Shown here in pieces: positions 1 through 14,400 of a stretch of DNA of 64,000 bases. Source of the DNA: Nematostella vectensis (Eukaryota > Cnidaria > Anthozoa > Actiniaria > Edwardsiidae); the NCBI RefSeq assembly GCF_932526225.1, contig NC_064040.1, positions 6,669,181-6,733,180 on the forward strand. Direction: 5' to 3'. Every line of letters starts with the position of its first letter. Positions within the stretch are counted from its first letter, which is position 1. The position numbers and the translations under genes are program-made. A model generated the notes under the pieces. The model saw nothing but the letters and a program-made list of their open reading frames with translations, was not told the DNA's origin and made no database searches.

Positions 1-1503
1 GTATGGAATCGCATCAAGTGTAAGATGCCAGTAACCGGAACACGTATCTATGTCTTGTAAATCATATGGACGTTCATTATTAAAGTCACTACACAAAGCC
101 AGGAATATTTACAACGCTTCTTATCAATTCAAGATGATTAAACCATAAGTAATATTTTCGACTATTACTGAAGAGTAATTTTTTTTTACATACTAGAATC
201 AACCCGCCTTCTTTTTATAATATTTAAGATTATTATTGGTAAATGTAAAAATTTTGAAATTAGTCCAAGTTAAGCTGTCTGGTTTATTAAGGATAGGACA
301 AAATCTTTTAGTTCAATCGGGTAACCTCCTTATATCATTACTACACACTATCATTTAATGATAACTTTGCCACTTGGCAAAAATTGAAGGTTCCAATGCG
401 GCTCTTCTTAAGGGCGCCAGGTGAAAGCGCCATGCTTCGATTTCAAAAAGTGTTTTTTTTTGGTATTCCAAAAAAGCTGTTGACGTTGTCAAATCAAAAA
501 AAAATAATATATGGCAAGCGCTGTGTTTGTTAATGAAAATGCCTGAACGTAACCCTGTTCTATTCAAAGGACGGTGCGGCTTTGCTCGTGCTTATTACCA
601 AAACACAAAAAGATGCTTGCCTGCATAGAAATAATAAAGTGTTAATAAAAGCTTAATTTCTAATTTTCACAGCGTGGATTAAAGAGCTATTGGAGATCAC
701 AAAATACGAGTGTTATATAATACTCATAAGCAATGACCTATTGCTTATGATTTCTATAAAACAATATCCTCCCGCGCAGAGCTTTCTTTGGGGCAGAGGA
801 AACGAGCGACTCAGAAAGCTCTGCGCAGGAGGAAAATAAAATAAGGGTTTTCGCGTGAACTGGACGCTTTCTGTAGTATGAAGGAAAGGGGAGTTGCCTC
901 AATAGATTAAGGTTTCCTTTCTCTTTATTTTTAAATTTATTTTTTCGTGGCATCTCTCTTATTCTTCAGCCTCTATTTTTTCATATTGAAGCCCCAAAAT
1001 ATTTTGGCTGGTCAGTCACGTGTTTGATAAATGAAGGATGAATTTTTATTTTGTTTTGCACGATATTTAAAACACCTGATCTTGATTGCTTTGAGCTCTT
1101 GCGAATTTCGACATAATATTGTAGTCTGTTTCTATAAATAATTACATAGCCTTTTCCCAGGCGTGCACTCGATATTATTTGATACGATGCTTCAAGTAGA
1201 GACAACCACCTTGTTTGTATTGGTCTCGCGAGAGCTGGAGAAGAGGCTAAAACAAGTGAATAAAGATAGAGTTTCCTACAATAAAATAGCCAGCAAACAT
1301 ACTATATCTTCCAGAATCCTTATCTTGTATGACGATGATTCTTTATCTTACATCATTCTCTATCGTGTCACACCAAGAGAGCATGGATGAGAGAGGAATT
1401 CTTTGGTATTGATCTTGAAAATGCGACACAGCGCGCTGGTAAAACCAAAGAGTCCCTTATGTTATTCAAGCTCTCTTGGTCACATCGCTATCCTCTCTTT
1501 CAG
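1..1503. other. Non-coding stretch upstream of first visible polycystin exon
   Basis: I see no convincing exon here. The open frames are short, AT-rich and lack domain signatures. The first visible coding exon (1504) starts inside a codon, so at least one earlier exon, including the signal peptide, must exist. I did not find it in this stretch, so it probably lies before position 1. Most likely an intron. Confidence 0.5.
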
Positions 1504-2498
1504 ACTGCAACAAGCCTTTGGGTCTTGAAGACGGTACTATAAAGGATGATCAAATAATCGCTTCCTCCTCGCACAATAATGACTACCAGACGTACGGTGC
1601 ACATCAGGCGCGCCTTAACAAGCGCACCTGGCCACAGGGATACCGATCGAGCAAAAATCAAAGAATTATGCCGTGGATTAGAGTGAATTTCCCTAAAGTG
1701 ATGGTTGTTACGAGTATAGCAACACAAGGTTACGGGGGCTTGGATGTGGAGGAGTGGGTTGAGACGTATTTATTAATGTATCTAGATGGAGACAAATACA
1801 ACGAGATAAAACGATCGGCTGGACAGTTAGTACGTATGTTCATATACTTTTGCTGTTGTTGCCTTTGTTTTTGTTGTTGTTGTTGTTGGATTGCGATTGT
1901 TGTTGTTGGATTACTATGTTATTGTCGGGTTGCTGTTGTTGTTGTTGTTGGGTTGCCTTGTTGTTTGGTCAGGTTGCTATTGTTGTTGTTGTTGTGTTGC
2001 TGATGTGGTTATTGGGTTGCTGTTATTGGGCGACCGCCGAGAATTTAAATCAAGGGAATCTACCAATTCCCTTGCTGTGTGCAGTCAAATGGTTTATGAC
2101 AAGACAGTCAAAACATGACAGCCATTGATTGGTTTAGGGGGTTTAGGATTTTGGATTAGCCGAGGTCGTTCAACAACGAATTCGGCTATAACAATACAAT
2201 AATATCCTTAATTTTTCTTCTTCTACCCTACGAAATTGAAAAAGTCATCTACAAATTTTTGGTATATCATGTTAATTTATTTATTTCAAGAACACACGTG
2301 TGTACTTATATTTGTATGATCTTACTTTTCTCCTTATACAAACATTTTCTTGAAAGTATTTTACAGGCAACACCGACCGAAATCGTGTTCGCCTAAACTA
2401 TCTACCCATTCCAGTTATGACGTCGTCGTTGTTACTGTTTCCAGTGAAACCTCATAATAACGCCGCCCTGCGAATGGAAATCTATGGATGTAGACCGG
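1504..2498 (+). other. F5/8 type C (discoidin) domain exons
   Basis: Two exons (1504-1833, 2367-2498) encode a discoidin fold. Visible signature pieces are PLGLEDGTIKDDQIIASS near the start, PWIRVNFPKVMVVTSIATQG in the middle, NTDRN after the splice junction, and RMEIYGC at the end, where the closing Cys pairs with the Cys at the domain start. Such domains bind glycans or lipids outside the cell. The intron between them carries a GTT-rich repeat. Confidence 0.85.
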
Positions 2499-5400
2499 GT
2501 ATGATATTTTATTACTTCAAAGCTTTTTCAGTCTGTATAAGTACAAAAGTAAAACGCGCGAACAGACTGGTGGAGAAGGCGACAAAGCGATCGCAATTAG
2601 ACAATAACAATGCTTTTAATGCTGCAAAAATGAAAAGGATGTAATTTTTTGTGTTAATAAATGAACTTTCAAATACCGACCGTCACTCCTCTTGTAGCTA
2701 CACGGTCTTTATAAACCGTTGAGATAACCGTTATACTTGATTTTCATTAATTGCGACGCGCGTGCGTTACTAAGGCAAACTTCGACGACGACCTTGTGAA
2801 GTGAGCCAATAAGGAGATCAATGCTTCAGTTCGCAGCGCACTATAATAACTAGATTAAAAATTCCTATTTTGCTTGGCTCATTATTATCTGTGATATATC
2901 TTTTTAGATTATTACTTTGTTGTGTGGCTCATGGTACCAAAGCTCTTCGAACTCAAGTATATCTACCCAGAATCGTCTGATTATAAGTTGCTAAAAGACG
3001 AGGTTTTATTGGAGGTATGTAGGTCTTTTATATGAGGTATTGGTCTTTGCTAAGGAACATATGTATGCAAACAGATTAAAATACATGGCAAAAGCCTTCC
3101 TCACATAACTGTTCTAATGGTCCGCCATTTAAAAGCTCAGTACTCTATCTTTAAAACCGGTTTTTGTTGACATCAATATTTGCCGTAATGTTACTAATGT
3201 AGACTAGACATTTGGTGGCGACTTCCTTTGAGTAAACGTCTTAAGCGGCCACTTGGCTTGGTCCCTGAGAGTGGCCACTTTGTTACTTGAATACCATTTT
3301 GTTCTGAAGTGTTCTGAGCTACTACGCTATTAAACGCCCTTTTTATCCTCGGGCGCATGAAAATATAAGAAGACCTTTAACTACTCTCATAATTGTGTTA
3401 CTTCTTTCAGGTTTTTTCCTACTTTGACACTAATGAAGTATCGTTCCTGTCAGCTCGATTACAACGCTTCAGGTATTATCTCAAGTTAAAAGCTAAAAGT
3501 GGTCTTGTTCTGTCTACAGAGTGAACAATATTGAGGGTTTTTTTTGTATTATCGAGATACCTGGTACATGTGAACTTACCCTTCGATCGTGTGCGATCAT
3601 ATGGAAACTACTGTGCATCGGTTGCGATCATATGGAAACCACTTCGCAATCAGAATGCAAGCCAGCCTTTAGTATGTTCTCTATATTCTAATAAAGCCCC
3701 TTTTTCTGCAGTCCCAAGCCAAGCGAAAGTAAACTCGCTGGAGAAAATACACCCTGGATCGTAGCAGAGATAGAGATCTACTGCCTTGAGAGTAAAAAGG
3801 AAATGGTGTACATGCAAATCGAAAAGCATTTGAAAACTTCTAAGCTTTTCCACCCCCTCTTTATACAAATTAACTATCCAGGTGAGTTAAAGGTGGATGA
3901 AATGATACCCAGGCCCGTCCAAGTTGGATATAATATAACGATACTAGAAATACCGAAGCAGTTAAGGGTGTTGGGACATTTCTCTGGGGGTCGTTGCTAG
4001 GCAAACTTCAAGACGTTATAAATCCGACAATTATTTGTGAAATGGAATGAATTTATCATCAGGCTATGACGTCATCACATGACGTCACAACAGAAAAATT
4101 CTATAATCTGAGCTGTTGAAGTATCTGCCATGATAAATGTAGCTTTATAACATTATTTGGGATTCGATTCTTCCAAGTAATAAAATTTTTGCACAATTTT
4201 AATTTTTATTTTTCCACTCTTATTTGAATAATTTCTTTAATTTTTAAAATATCGCGAGATCGATATGTAGTTGTATAGATGGCAACTAGGTGAATATTCT
4301 CTGCATCCGTTCTTCGCAAAGATTATAGAGTTAGAAACGAAAACCGGAATGATCTACGCATGCGCATTTGAGTATTGCGATAAAGCCTGGTTACAAATGC
4401 GAATGTCAAAGAATTTTGTTATAAAAAATGAACTTTTCTCTCGCTTTTTAAACAGTGAAATTTGCCTTGAAACAACTCTTTTCTTGCTCAAATAAGCACT
4501 TCAGGTCGCTAAGTAGGTGCCCTAGATTAAAAATCATGCTCGCCTATTTTTGTTTTACAGTATTTGCTGTTTTCTTACGTTTTTCTCGCCAGTTTCGGCG
4601 TTTTTTTTTAAAGATCAGGAATGTCGCGCACGTAAATTGTTTTCCCGCCATTCGATTTTCCGTCTAAAAGTGTGAAGTTCCCGGATGATCGCGGGCGCGC
4701 CTAACAACCGAATCGCCAAGTAACGAGAAATGTCCCAACACAATGCCTGTGATAATGATGGCGAAGATGCAAACAAGCAGAAATCTAAAAAAATAGAAGT
4801 AAAAGTAGAGCCTCTAAAATAACGATATAGTGTTACGATAATTTGATGTTACCGCAGCCAGGAAGGTTATCGTTCAGTTGTTAATGCGAACCAATTTTTA
4901 TTCCTTGGAAAAACATGGATTTCATACTCGATTTGATATTCGATTTGTTTTAAATTTAAATTACATTTCTTTCAGTCAATACCAAGTGCAAGCCCGCAGC
5001 TGTAGACATAGGGTTCAGCTCTTTTCCAACCGCCACAGCGTTAGTGAGCAAAAATGTTGTAGAAATTCCCATTAAAATAGACCTCAAGTGCAAAGACACT
5101 ACTCGAGATGATGTTATTACCGAGTGCAAAGGCACAGGAGTAGACAAGAACACTGGATGGTTTAAACTGTTTGTTCCAGTTGGTAAACCCAACGACCGAA
5201 AACCCACTTTTAATCCATTAGCGTTTATGTTTGATGTGGAAAATGCGTATGCATACATAATGTGCACAGCTACAACCGTAGTAAATCAGACATTACTCGG
5301 TACAACTTATGCTGGAGGGTACTATCAACTGAGGGTTATTAGACTTTCAGCAGTTATTACTGGCCCAGAAAATGTAGTGACAGGCGCCAAGAGTCTTGCG

Positions 5401-8400
5401 TTTAATGCGTTAAAATCAAGGGACTATATGGAAAAATGGAGAAAAGTTGAGGGAATGACCTTTACATGGGAGTTATTGGACAAGACTATGAAACCCATCG
5501 CAGGTGCTTTTGAGGTGGACGATAAGAGCGAAGTCTACGCTCAAGTTAAGAACTCATCTGAAAGACATTTGTATGCAAAACTTCTTCTAAATAAGCTGTA
5601 TACCAATGTGAGCTATACAATTCGGCTTACTGCCAAGAAAGGGAATCGCAGCAGTCACCAGGAAGCAAACTTCACTATTCTTCCGCTTCCGCGACTAAAA
5701 ATCAAGTGAGTGGTTAAAATGATAGCGAAAGGGGGAAGGTAAAGGGAAAGCTAGGATGGGAAGCGGAGAGGAATCAGCCAGAGAATGGAAGAGTAAACGG
5801 AAAGTGAAGTACAGGGCATACGAGGAGAGGGGAGGGCATACGAAAATAAAAGGAGAATGTTTGATATGAAAAGCAGAGTTAGAAAATGTGTGCGCGCAGA
5901 AAAACGCCGTATAGAAAAGATGAGAGGAGGGGGAGGGGGGGGGGAAGAGGTAAAAAGAGGAGTCAAATCAGGGAAATACCAGAAGTTAACCAGAAAAAAA
6001 TTATCGCAAAGATATACTTGTGATAAACTCCCTGATATGTAACTAGTTTTCTTAATGAATTCTTGCGGACATGTGGTCGTTATATAAAAACATGTACACA
6101 TGCAATGTTTTGTTTTGCAGATGCTTGTCGAATTGTGGTGGGAAGGTGGACTATAGTAAACCAGTAGAAGTTATCATTATATGCCACGGTCAAGCTTGTG
6201 AGAAGGTTACGAAACACAACATCACAGCAACCTTTAATAACGCAACGATACTACTGAGCTCCGAAAAAGAAATGAGCCGCCGTGTCACCATTCCTACCAA
6301 GCTAATCGAAAATGGGTTATTGCAGCTGTCAACAAGCGTAAATGTACAAGGAGGCTTCTCGGCGAAAGCGAGCAGATCTCTAAGTTTCAGAGAGTGCAAA
6401 ATTTGGCCCGCTTTCGGTAAAGTCCTTATGACAAATTATGCAATTGAATGCAAAGGCTGGGACTACTGGAGTACAGGACTGCACTTCAATATGTACGAGA
6501 TAGTCCTGTGGTCTAGAACTGGACAGGAAATCGTGTTACTGTCCGGACATTTGCCCACCTTGTACTCTGTGCTACCAGCTGGGGACCCAGAGAAGGATCA
6601 TCGCCTTAATCTGATGGTGAGGATCTCAGAACCCGGACAACGAATGGAACAGGTCAAGTTATCTGTACAGGTAATTTCTACTAGCACACCTTAGCCACAT
6701 AGGATTGGAAATCTTTCTTGTCGTTTTGCCAATAAATCCAAAGGTTTTTATTACAAAAGTTTCAATACCATAAAGATAAAGGAAGAGTAAATAGGGAAGA
6801 ACAAATTTTGAGAAGGGGGGAAATGTGCGCATAGATCATTTTAGCGTAAAGAAAGTCAAAATTGTTGCAATAGAAACCTACATCAATGAGGCTTTGTTTA
6901 ATTCATTAAACTTTGTGTCCTCTCTGCTTGGTAAAGACTTGACCAGCCGCAGGGCACAAAGTGTTATCCGTTAAGAAACAAATAATAAATGATAAATTAA
7001 ATTGGGGGAAGCTGGGCTTGAAGGCGGTTTAATAGCATAATATAATCCCAAGTCTGCAGAATGCAGGGGCGTATTTAGGGGGTGGTACAGGTGACCCTGG
7101 CCTCCCCTTCTAGAAGCCAAAAATACAGTAAATGTATGAGACAATATCTTAAATACAGGAGAAAATTACTTGAAAGGTCCTTTTGGGCCCCCTCCTGTTG
7201 AAAATCCTGGCTACGCCGTTGGAATGCCTTATATCGCAGAACGTCATGCCTTCGATGTCGTTGACAAGTACGGTTATGTCATGATTTCATTTCTCTCTAT
7301 AGGTCGAGCCGATAAGTCCATTTCAGGTGGTACAATTTCTAAAGCATCACGTGAGTGTCACCGACCAGTGGACACATATAGCGATGGCTGCTCTCTCAGT
7401 ATTTGCACCAGACACGCACTCCGAGGAGAAACAAACAGTAAGCAGTTTACATGACATAATAATTTGTAGACAGGAGGATAGCCAGGGGGACTAGGGAACT
7501 TGAAGCCAAAAAAGGATTAATTATTGATTTCCCTTAAATTGCAAGGCACACCCAAATTTGCATTTTTATCCGCTTTCAGCAAAGTATTTGGAAGGGGTAT
7601 TTTTATTCACAATGGCATGAAATTCCTTTTCGGATTTTTTTAAAATTTGAAATCAATTTAAAATATGATGAATAGGTTGCAGTTTTATTATCAATAGTTG
7701 CTTTGTTTAGAACCGCCATTTGTTATGCTTGTTAGAGGTGGGAATCAAAATGGTCTTTTGCCTTACATTTTAGGTAGAAATCGAACAAACAACCCATTTA
7801 CAGAAACCTCGATATGGCATTACTTGATATAGCTAACGATACCAAATTTCCGTCCCGCCAATAGTAAGATATATGAGAAATAATCTTAATTTATCGATTT
7901 GCTCGATATAGCGATGCAATAATTCTTGTCATATCGACGTATCCTTATCTTACATTTTTCAGGTAAATGACCTGATATTGCACAACCTAGAAAACGTATC
8001 CGTAAATAAGAATCTCAACGAAGTAAGGACTGTGTTTTATATCGTCGGCCAGTGCATTGGCAGCAACATGACTTATGTGAACAAGGTTTGAAAACTATTA
8101 ATGAGCTTTGGTGTTGTTAGAGCATAAACTACAGAAATGTGACAAGTTGCGTAACATGTTACAGGACGACAATGGTTGTGCAATTGTTGTTTTTGTCCTT
8201 TAATAGCTACCTAGTTTAATCTTTGTATGATTTTTCGGTACGCTTGATTAGTCACTTTTTACGAGCGGTCTCAGAGGGAGCAGACTTTTGTACAGTTTGT
8301 ATGGTGCGTCGTTCAATGTACAGCTCGTGTGGTGCAGTGTTTTGGTACACGGCTCACGTGCAGGTGGTCCCTAGGTACAACTTGTGTGGTGCAGTGTGTT

Positions 8401-11400
8401 TTGGTACACGGCTCACGTGCAGGTGGTCCCTAGGTACAGATTGTGTGGGGCAGTGTTTTGGTACACGGCTCACGTGCAGGTGGTCCCTAGGTACAGATTG
8501 TGTGATGCAGTGTGTCAGTACATGGCTCACTGTGCCGGTGGTCCCTAGGTACAGCTTGTGTGTTGCAGTGTTTTGGTACACGGCTCACGTGCAGGTGGTC
8601 CCTAGGTACAGCTTTTGTGTTGCAGTATGTTGGTGTATGGCTCACTGTGCCGGTGGTCCCTAGGTACAGCTTGTGTGGGGCAGTGTGTTAGTGCATGGCT
8701 CACTGTGCCGGTGGTCCCTAGGTACAGCTTGTGTGATGCAGTGTGCTAGTGCATGGCTCACGTGCAGGTGGTCCCTAGGTACAGATTGTGTGGTGCAGTG
8801 TCAGTGCATGGCTCACTGTGCCGATGGTCCCTAGGTACAGATTGTGTGGTGCAGTGTGTTGGTGCATGGCTCAATGTGCAGGTGGTCCCTAGGTACAGCT
8901 TGTGTGTTGCAGTATGTTGGTGTATGGCTCACTGTGCAGGTGGTCCCTAGGTACAGATTGTGTGATGCAGTGTGTCAGTGCATGGCTCACTGTGCAGGTG
9001 GTCCCTAGGTACAGCTTGTGTAGTGCAGTGTGTATGGCTCAATGTGCAGGTGGTCCCTAGGTACAGCTTGTGTGGTGCAGTGTCAGTGCATGGCTCACTG
9101 TGCCGATGGTCCCTAGGTACAGATTGTGTGGTGCAGTGTGTTGGTGCATGGCTCAATGTGCAGGTGGTCCCTAGGTACAGCTTGTTTTAGTGTGTTGGTG
9201 CATGGCTCGCAATGTAGGTGCTCATCCCTAGGTACAGCTTGTGTGTTGCAGTGTGTTGGTGTATGGCTCGCTATGTAGGTGCTCCTTCCTAGGTACAGCT
9301 TGTTTTAGTGTGTTGGTGCATGGCTCGCTATTTATGCTCCTCCCTAGGTTCATCTTTTATGATGTAGTATGTGATGCTTCTGCAGTTCAGTGTCATGCCT
9401 ATAAACTGGTCCCCAGACAGCCTGTGTAGTGCAATGTTTAATTTACAGGTAAACGTTGTTCCTACGTATAGCTTGTGTGGTGCGCTGAGTTAGTACTTAG
9501 CTTAATGTGAAGGTTGTCTCTAGGTTATGTTTTTGTATGGAATATAAAGCTTGTGCCAGGCCAAGTTTTTTTTTTTTAGCTGCATTGATTTGGTACATGT
9601 CAGACTGTGCATTAAGTTCTCTCAATCATATTGTTTACAACTGAAATTATTGGCTCGAAGTGATACTACATTTTAATGCATAAAAGGCCTTTTTCTTTTC
9701 TACTGTAGAAACGCGCTCTGGCCATTTATGAAAGGTCAGTGAATGCCCCTACATCACCACACAACATATCTTCCTTCGAGTTGTTATCTATTATTGGCTC
9801 TAGCGCCGTTCAGGGTCTGGGGGACATAATGCAATCCACGTCATCACATCAAACCAACCTTACTAAAGAACAGGTATGCTTACTCATACTCAGATTCTCC
9901 TATTTAGGCTGCTCGTGTCGAGAAATATAAAAAGAGTAAAGTATTTCAAACAAGTATTCTTTAAAAATAATACGTGTGATTTCAGAAACAAATCAAGGAT
10001 TTGAAATTTCTGGGATGGGGTCCTGTAGTGTCAGATTACCAGGGGTTAAAAATGTTTCTCCTATACAAATAAAATGTCGGAGGCTGGATAGATCGATTCT
10101 GAAAGTGCACATTACAGGGGCAACTACTCCCCTCCCCCGACCTACTAACACTCTCAGCCCCTCCAGCAAGAAAGGCACTTCGTGCCCGATACAGCACTAT
10201 AGCAGCATCTTATTCGGTGCAAGGATAACTTTTGACTCGTGATCAAAATATTGTATTATATCCAACTTGCACATCTTCTAGAAGTTTTTTTTTGCTGTCT
10301 TTCAGGAGCGTTTTGTCGTCGACAAGAGTGTCAATCTGATCCAACATTTGTCGAGCATGATCTCGCGGTCTACAACCATTGACAGGGATATGACGATCAA
10401 AACGCACAGCTACATATCAGTTAAGGTGGCCAAGAGGCGGTCATCTACAATCAATGGAACAACACTTCAAGTGGGAGAAAGCACAATAATAATCCCTATG
10501 CTCCCAATGTTGGAAGATAATGAAACCATTGTTATACAGGTAATTCATGACATAAAACTTACACCTCGAATCATCGCGGCGGATAAATGAATAAAGGATT
10601 TGGGCCGCAGGGAGAATTTGTCATTGCAAAAGGGAAATCAGCGCAAATAGACCGTCGTTTTCTTTTATTTAGGGCTTGTTGTAAAGGAATTTCGCATTTT
10701 CTAATCTACAATTTATGTAATGATAAGAAAAAATGATCCAAGGGGTAGAAAGGGGTAGACTATCGGTAGAATTGTGTGGGATCCCTTAGATAAAAGGGAG
10801 TGGTTCAGGGAACATACAGAAAAGAAGGAATTGCAGTCCGTTTGCCGTTTTTTGTGTGTTCAGACCAGTGTAAGCATCAATGCGGCTTGTTAAGTTTCTT
10901 TTTGACGAGATTAACGCACATTTTGTGTCTTGACAGGCATTTCAGTTCAGTGAAAATCCTTACACGTGGCATCCCACCGCAAGCAACATCAACTCAGCTG
11001 TTCTAGACATCACGATACTCGTCATCCCAAATTCTACGATACCCGCCCCAAAGAAATACAAACAAATAACCGGATTTGCAGAGCCGATTGAGTTTTACCT
11101 ACCAACAATATCCGAATCGCAACCGACAAGCCAAACACAGAGACCGGATGCTGGAAACGTATTCTATGTCAAACCGAGCCGAGAAAACGTGTCAGCAGAA
11201 TTCACCTACCACGCGATTCACGTCAAGTCTGAACATTTGAGTTATAGTGTCAAACTAAAGCCGCGATGGGACGTTCAGCTAGAGGTGTATGTGCGGTACA
11301 AGGAAAAACCTACTCTAGCGAACTATAGCTACATGACAAAGCTGCCCAATTTTAGCTCGTGTCGGAATAGTTTTATAAACTGTAAAGCGGACCCCTATCT

Positions 11401-14400
11401 TATTATTATTTCAAAAAATACCACAGGCCACGTTGGTATCCACTATCTGGGAGTACGTTTTGTCGAACAGGTTCAAACGGACCGTGTTAGGCGTTCATCT
11501 GATGAAATGTATAAGCGAGACAAACAAGTGAGAGGCGGCAATCGAGATAGCATTACGGACGGCAGGGATTGGCAAAGAAGTGGCATAGGTGCACCGAAAG
11601 GTGTCGTGACGCGTGACATAGGTCCCCAAGATGATGCGATGCTTGCAAGGGATTTACAAGTAATCAAGCTTGTTCCAAGTCGTCAAAGGCGTGGATGTGC
11701 TGAGTACAAAGACCCTCCTTCGTTAGTTAACAGCAAGGTCATGCCAATGTATGACGCAAATACGGACGTCAATTACACGTTTGATGTGACGTCAGGGACA
11801 TGTATGTACTGGGATGTACTCTTGCAGAGGTGGTCATCACGTGGATGTTGGGTGAGCATCTAACGTATAATAGAAGACTTCCGCTTCCACAGTTTGCCAT
11901 TGGAATTTCATAGTTTAATGTGTCTGTGTTATTATCTCAAAGTAATAAGGATTTTTAAGCATAAGGAGAGCGGGGCACAATAGAACATTTTAGGGACTTT
12001 AAGATGCGAAACGGCGACGGCTAGGATGGTGTGGCCAAGAAAAACACTTTAGCATTTGACAATAACTTTGAAAATAGTTTCAATAAGCATACAAAGGATA
12101 AATATCAAGAAACACACAAAAATCAACTAGAGACTTTATTTCTACAATGCAACAGAGTACGGCCAATTTAGACCGTAAAACTTCGTTGTTCGTTGCTTGG
12201 CTGAGAACTGTTGAAATCTATAAGAAAGAATGCATCTTCACGTGCGGCCTTTCGATTTCAATTCTCAGATTAATTTCATTCTTTTCTACCGTCGCTGTAC
12301 TCGTAACCGCATTTTGAAGTCCCTTTAAGCTCTAACAGTACGGCCTAATTGGACATTGGTGGCGTCAAAGACTAAGGGAGACTAAAAACTAATAAAATAG
12401 TTAACTTTTTTGATATTTTCATATTTAATAGCTTGGTTCAAACTCCTCTCTGACGCACATCCATTGCTTCTGTAACCATTTGACGTCCTTTGGAGGAGAC
12501 TTCTTTGTGCCACCGAACCCTATTGACTTCAACAAAGTTTGGAGCGCGTTTACCTCTCTGGACCAGTCTAATAACGTGGTCGTGCTGGCAACAGTGTGCT
12601 TGATGTTTGCCTTGTACGCATTGGGACTGGTATTCGCCAGGAGAGCAGACCAGCGTGACAAGCAAAAGGTAAAAAAAAATAGTCTCCAACTATTTACCAG
12701 CAAAGTCTGGTTTCCATACAATCGGCCAATATTCAATTTTGATGTTCGGAGCGATGTTAGAGAATGCTCTGAAATGCTTTGAGGCTATCGATCCTCTGCT
12801 CCCTATGTAACCTTTATATGTCGGGGAAATCTTAGCTTTGATTTCATTTATAATCACCACATTCAAGCCGGTCACAATGGGGTTAATTTGTGTAAAAAGG
12901 TTAATTATATTTCGGGGCTATGTGGAAAAATCGGCATTAGCCAGATCTAACAACAAGAAAAATTAACAGCTGAACAATTAATCGCCGAAGCCGAGGTGAA
13001 TAGCGGTCCTAACTACTATTGTTTTAGTGTGTAATTGGCGGTGACTGAACAAGAGATATTTTTCTGGTATCATTTCATAGAATTCATAAGATATAATTGT
13101 TTACATTACGAGGTATCGCTTCTGTGATATGACAGTTATGTTGATGTACGTGTAGCTGGAAGATTTTGTTCGCTCTGATCATTAAGAAAACCGTTCATCC
13201 TTTAATGTCTTGGCCTACAAAATAGATGACCCTAATCCTGGTTTCCTTAATTTGGTTGGCTTTTCCTGATGTTTCCCCGATTCTAAACTTATATCATAAT
13301 TCTAAAATAAGACTCTATTTCTGATTTTATATCCCACAAGGTTGTCAACACCACCATACGCCTCAACGAATCCAATCAGGACTCAAGCGAAAAGCGCTAC
13401 AAAATATTCATACAGACAGGGGCATGGCGAGCTAGTGGAACCACAGCCAGTGTTGGTCTGATTCTCTACGGAGAGAATGGTGCATCGCAACCGATCTTCC
13501 TCTCCAAGCCAGAACATGCAAATGAGATCTTCTTTGCCAGAGGTAGCATCAACATCTTTAACATACTTCTGGGACAGGATTTGGGGTCTTTAATCAAGAT
13601 CAGAGTATGGCACGACAATTCAGGAGGAAGTCCAGACTGGTTCCTTACGCAAGTGATTGCCGAAGACACCACAACTAAAAAGAAAAAGCATTTCTTGTTC
13701 AACAGATGGCTGTCAGTGGCTAAAGGAGATTGTAAGATTGCGGCGGAAGTGCGTGCTTATAGCCAAGACGACAAAGATAGATTCAGGCATTTGTTTTACT
13801 TGAGAACAGATAAGGGCTTCGGAGAGGGGCACCTCTGGTTATCTGTCCTCACCCGACCGCCTCAAAATCACTTCACGCGCTGCCAGCGCTTATCTTGCTG
13901 CATGTCTATCCTCTTCGCTGCAATGATTACAAGCGCGATGTTTTATAACTTCGGAGCCAAGCCAAACGATGACTTCAACATCGGTCCTCTTAAGATGAGC
14001 TGGACTCAGATCAAGATTGGGATACAAAGCGCTATCATTGCTACACCAATTAATGCAGTAATAGTTTTGTTATTCAGCAAATTCCACCCTACAGATGAAG
14101 AGAATAACAAGCGAGGACCTCGAGGTTCATGTCTGACTGCTATTAATATTCTAGCCTGGTTCCTGTGTGCATCTGTTATACTCCTGTCGGCGGTGTTTGT
14201 GGTTTTTTACAGCATGCAGTGGGGGAAGGAAAAATCTAATGACTGGCTTATCTCCGTGCTTGTGTTTGTTACACAAGATATCTTTATAAAAGATCCCATC
14301 AAAGTTGTTGTTCTTGCCTGTTTACTTGCAGCAATATTTAAAAAGCTCCCCGAAGAACAAGATGCTAATCGGAAATTGAGCAATACAGAGATAGAGATAA

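Noticed and set aside
1476-2128. Leu/Cys/Val-rich frames that look like membrane proteins
   Set aside because: The first part is the real F5/8C exon; beyond 1833 it is a GTT repeat in the intron.
8223-9429. Chain of open frames with repeated VVPRYSLC-like text
   Set aside because: Intronic minisatellite inside the polycystin-like gene; flanking exons splice in phase across it.
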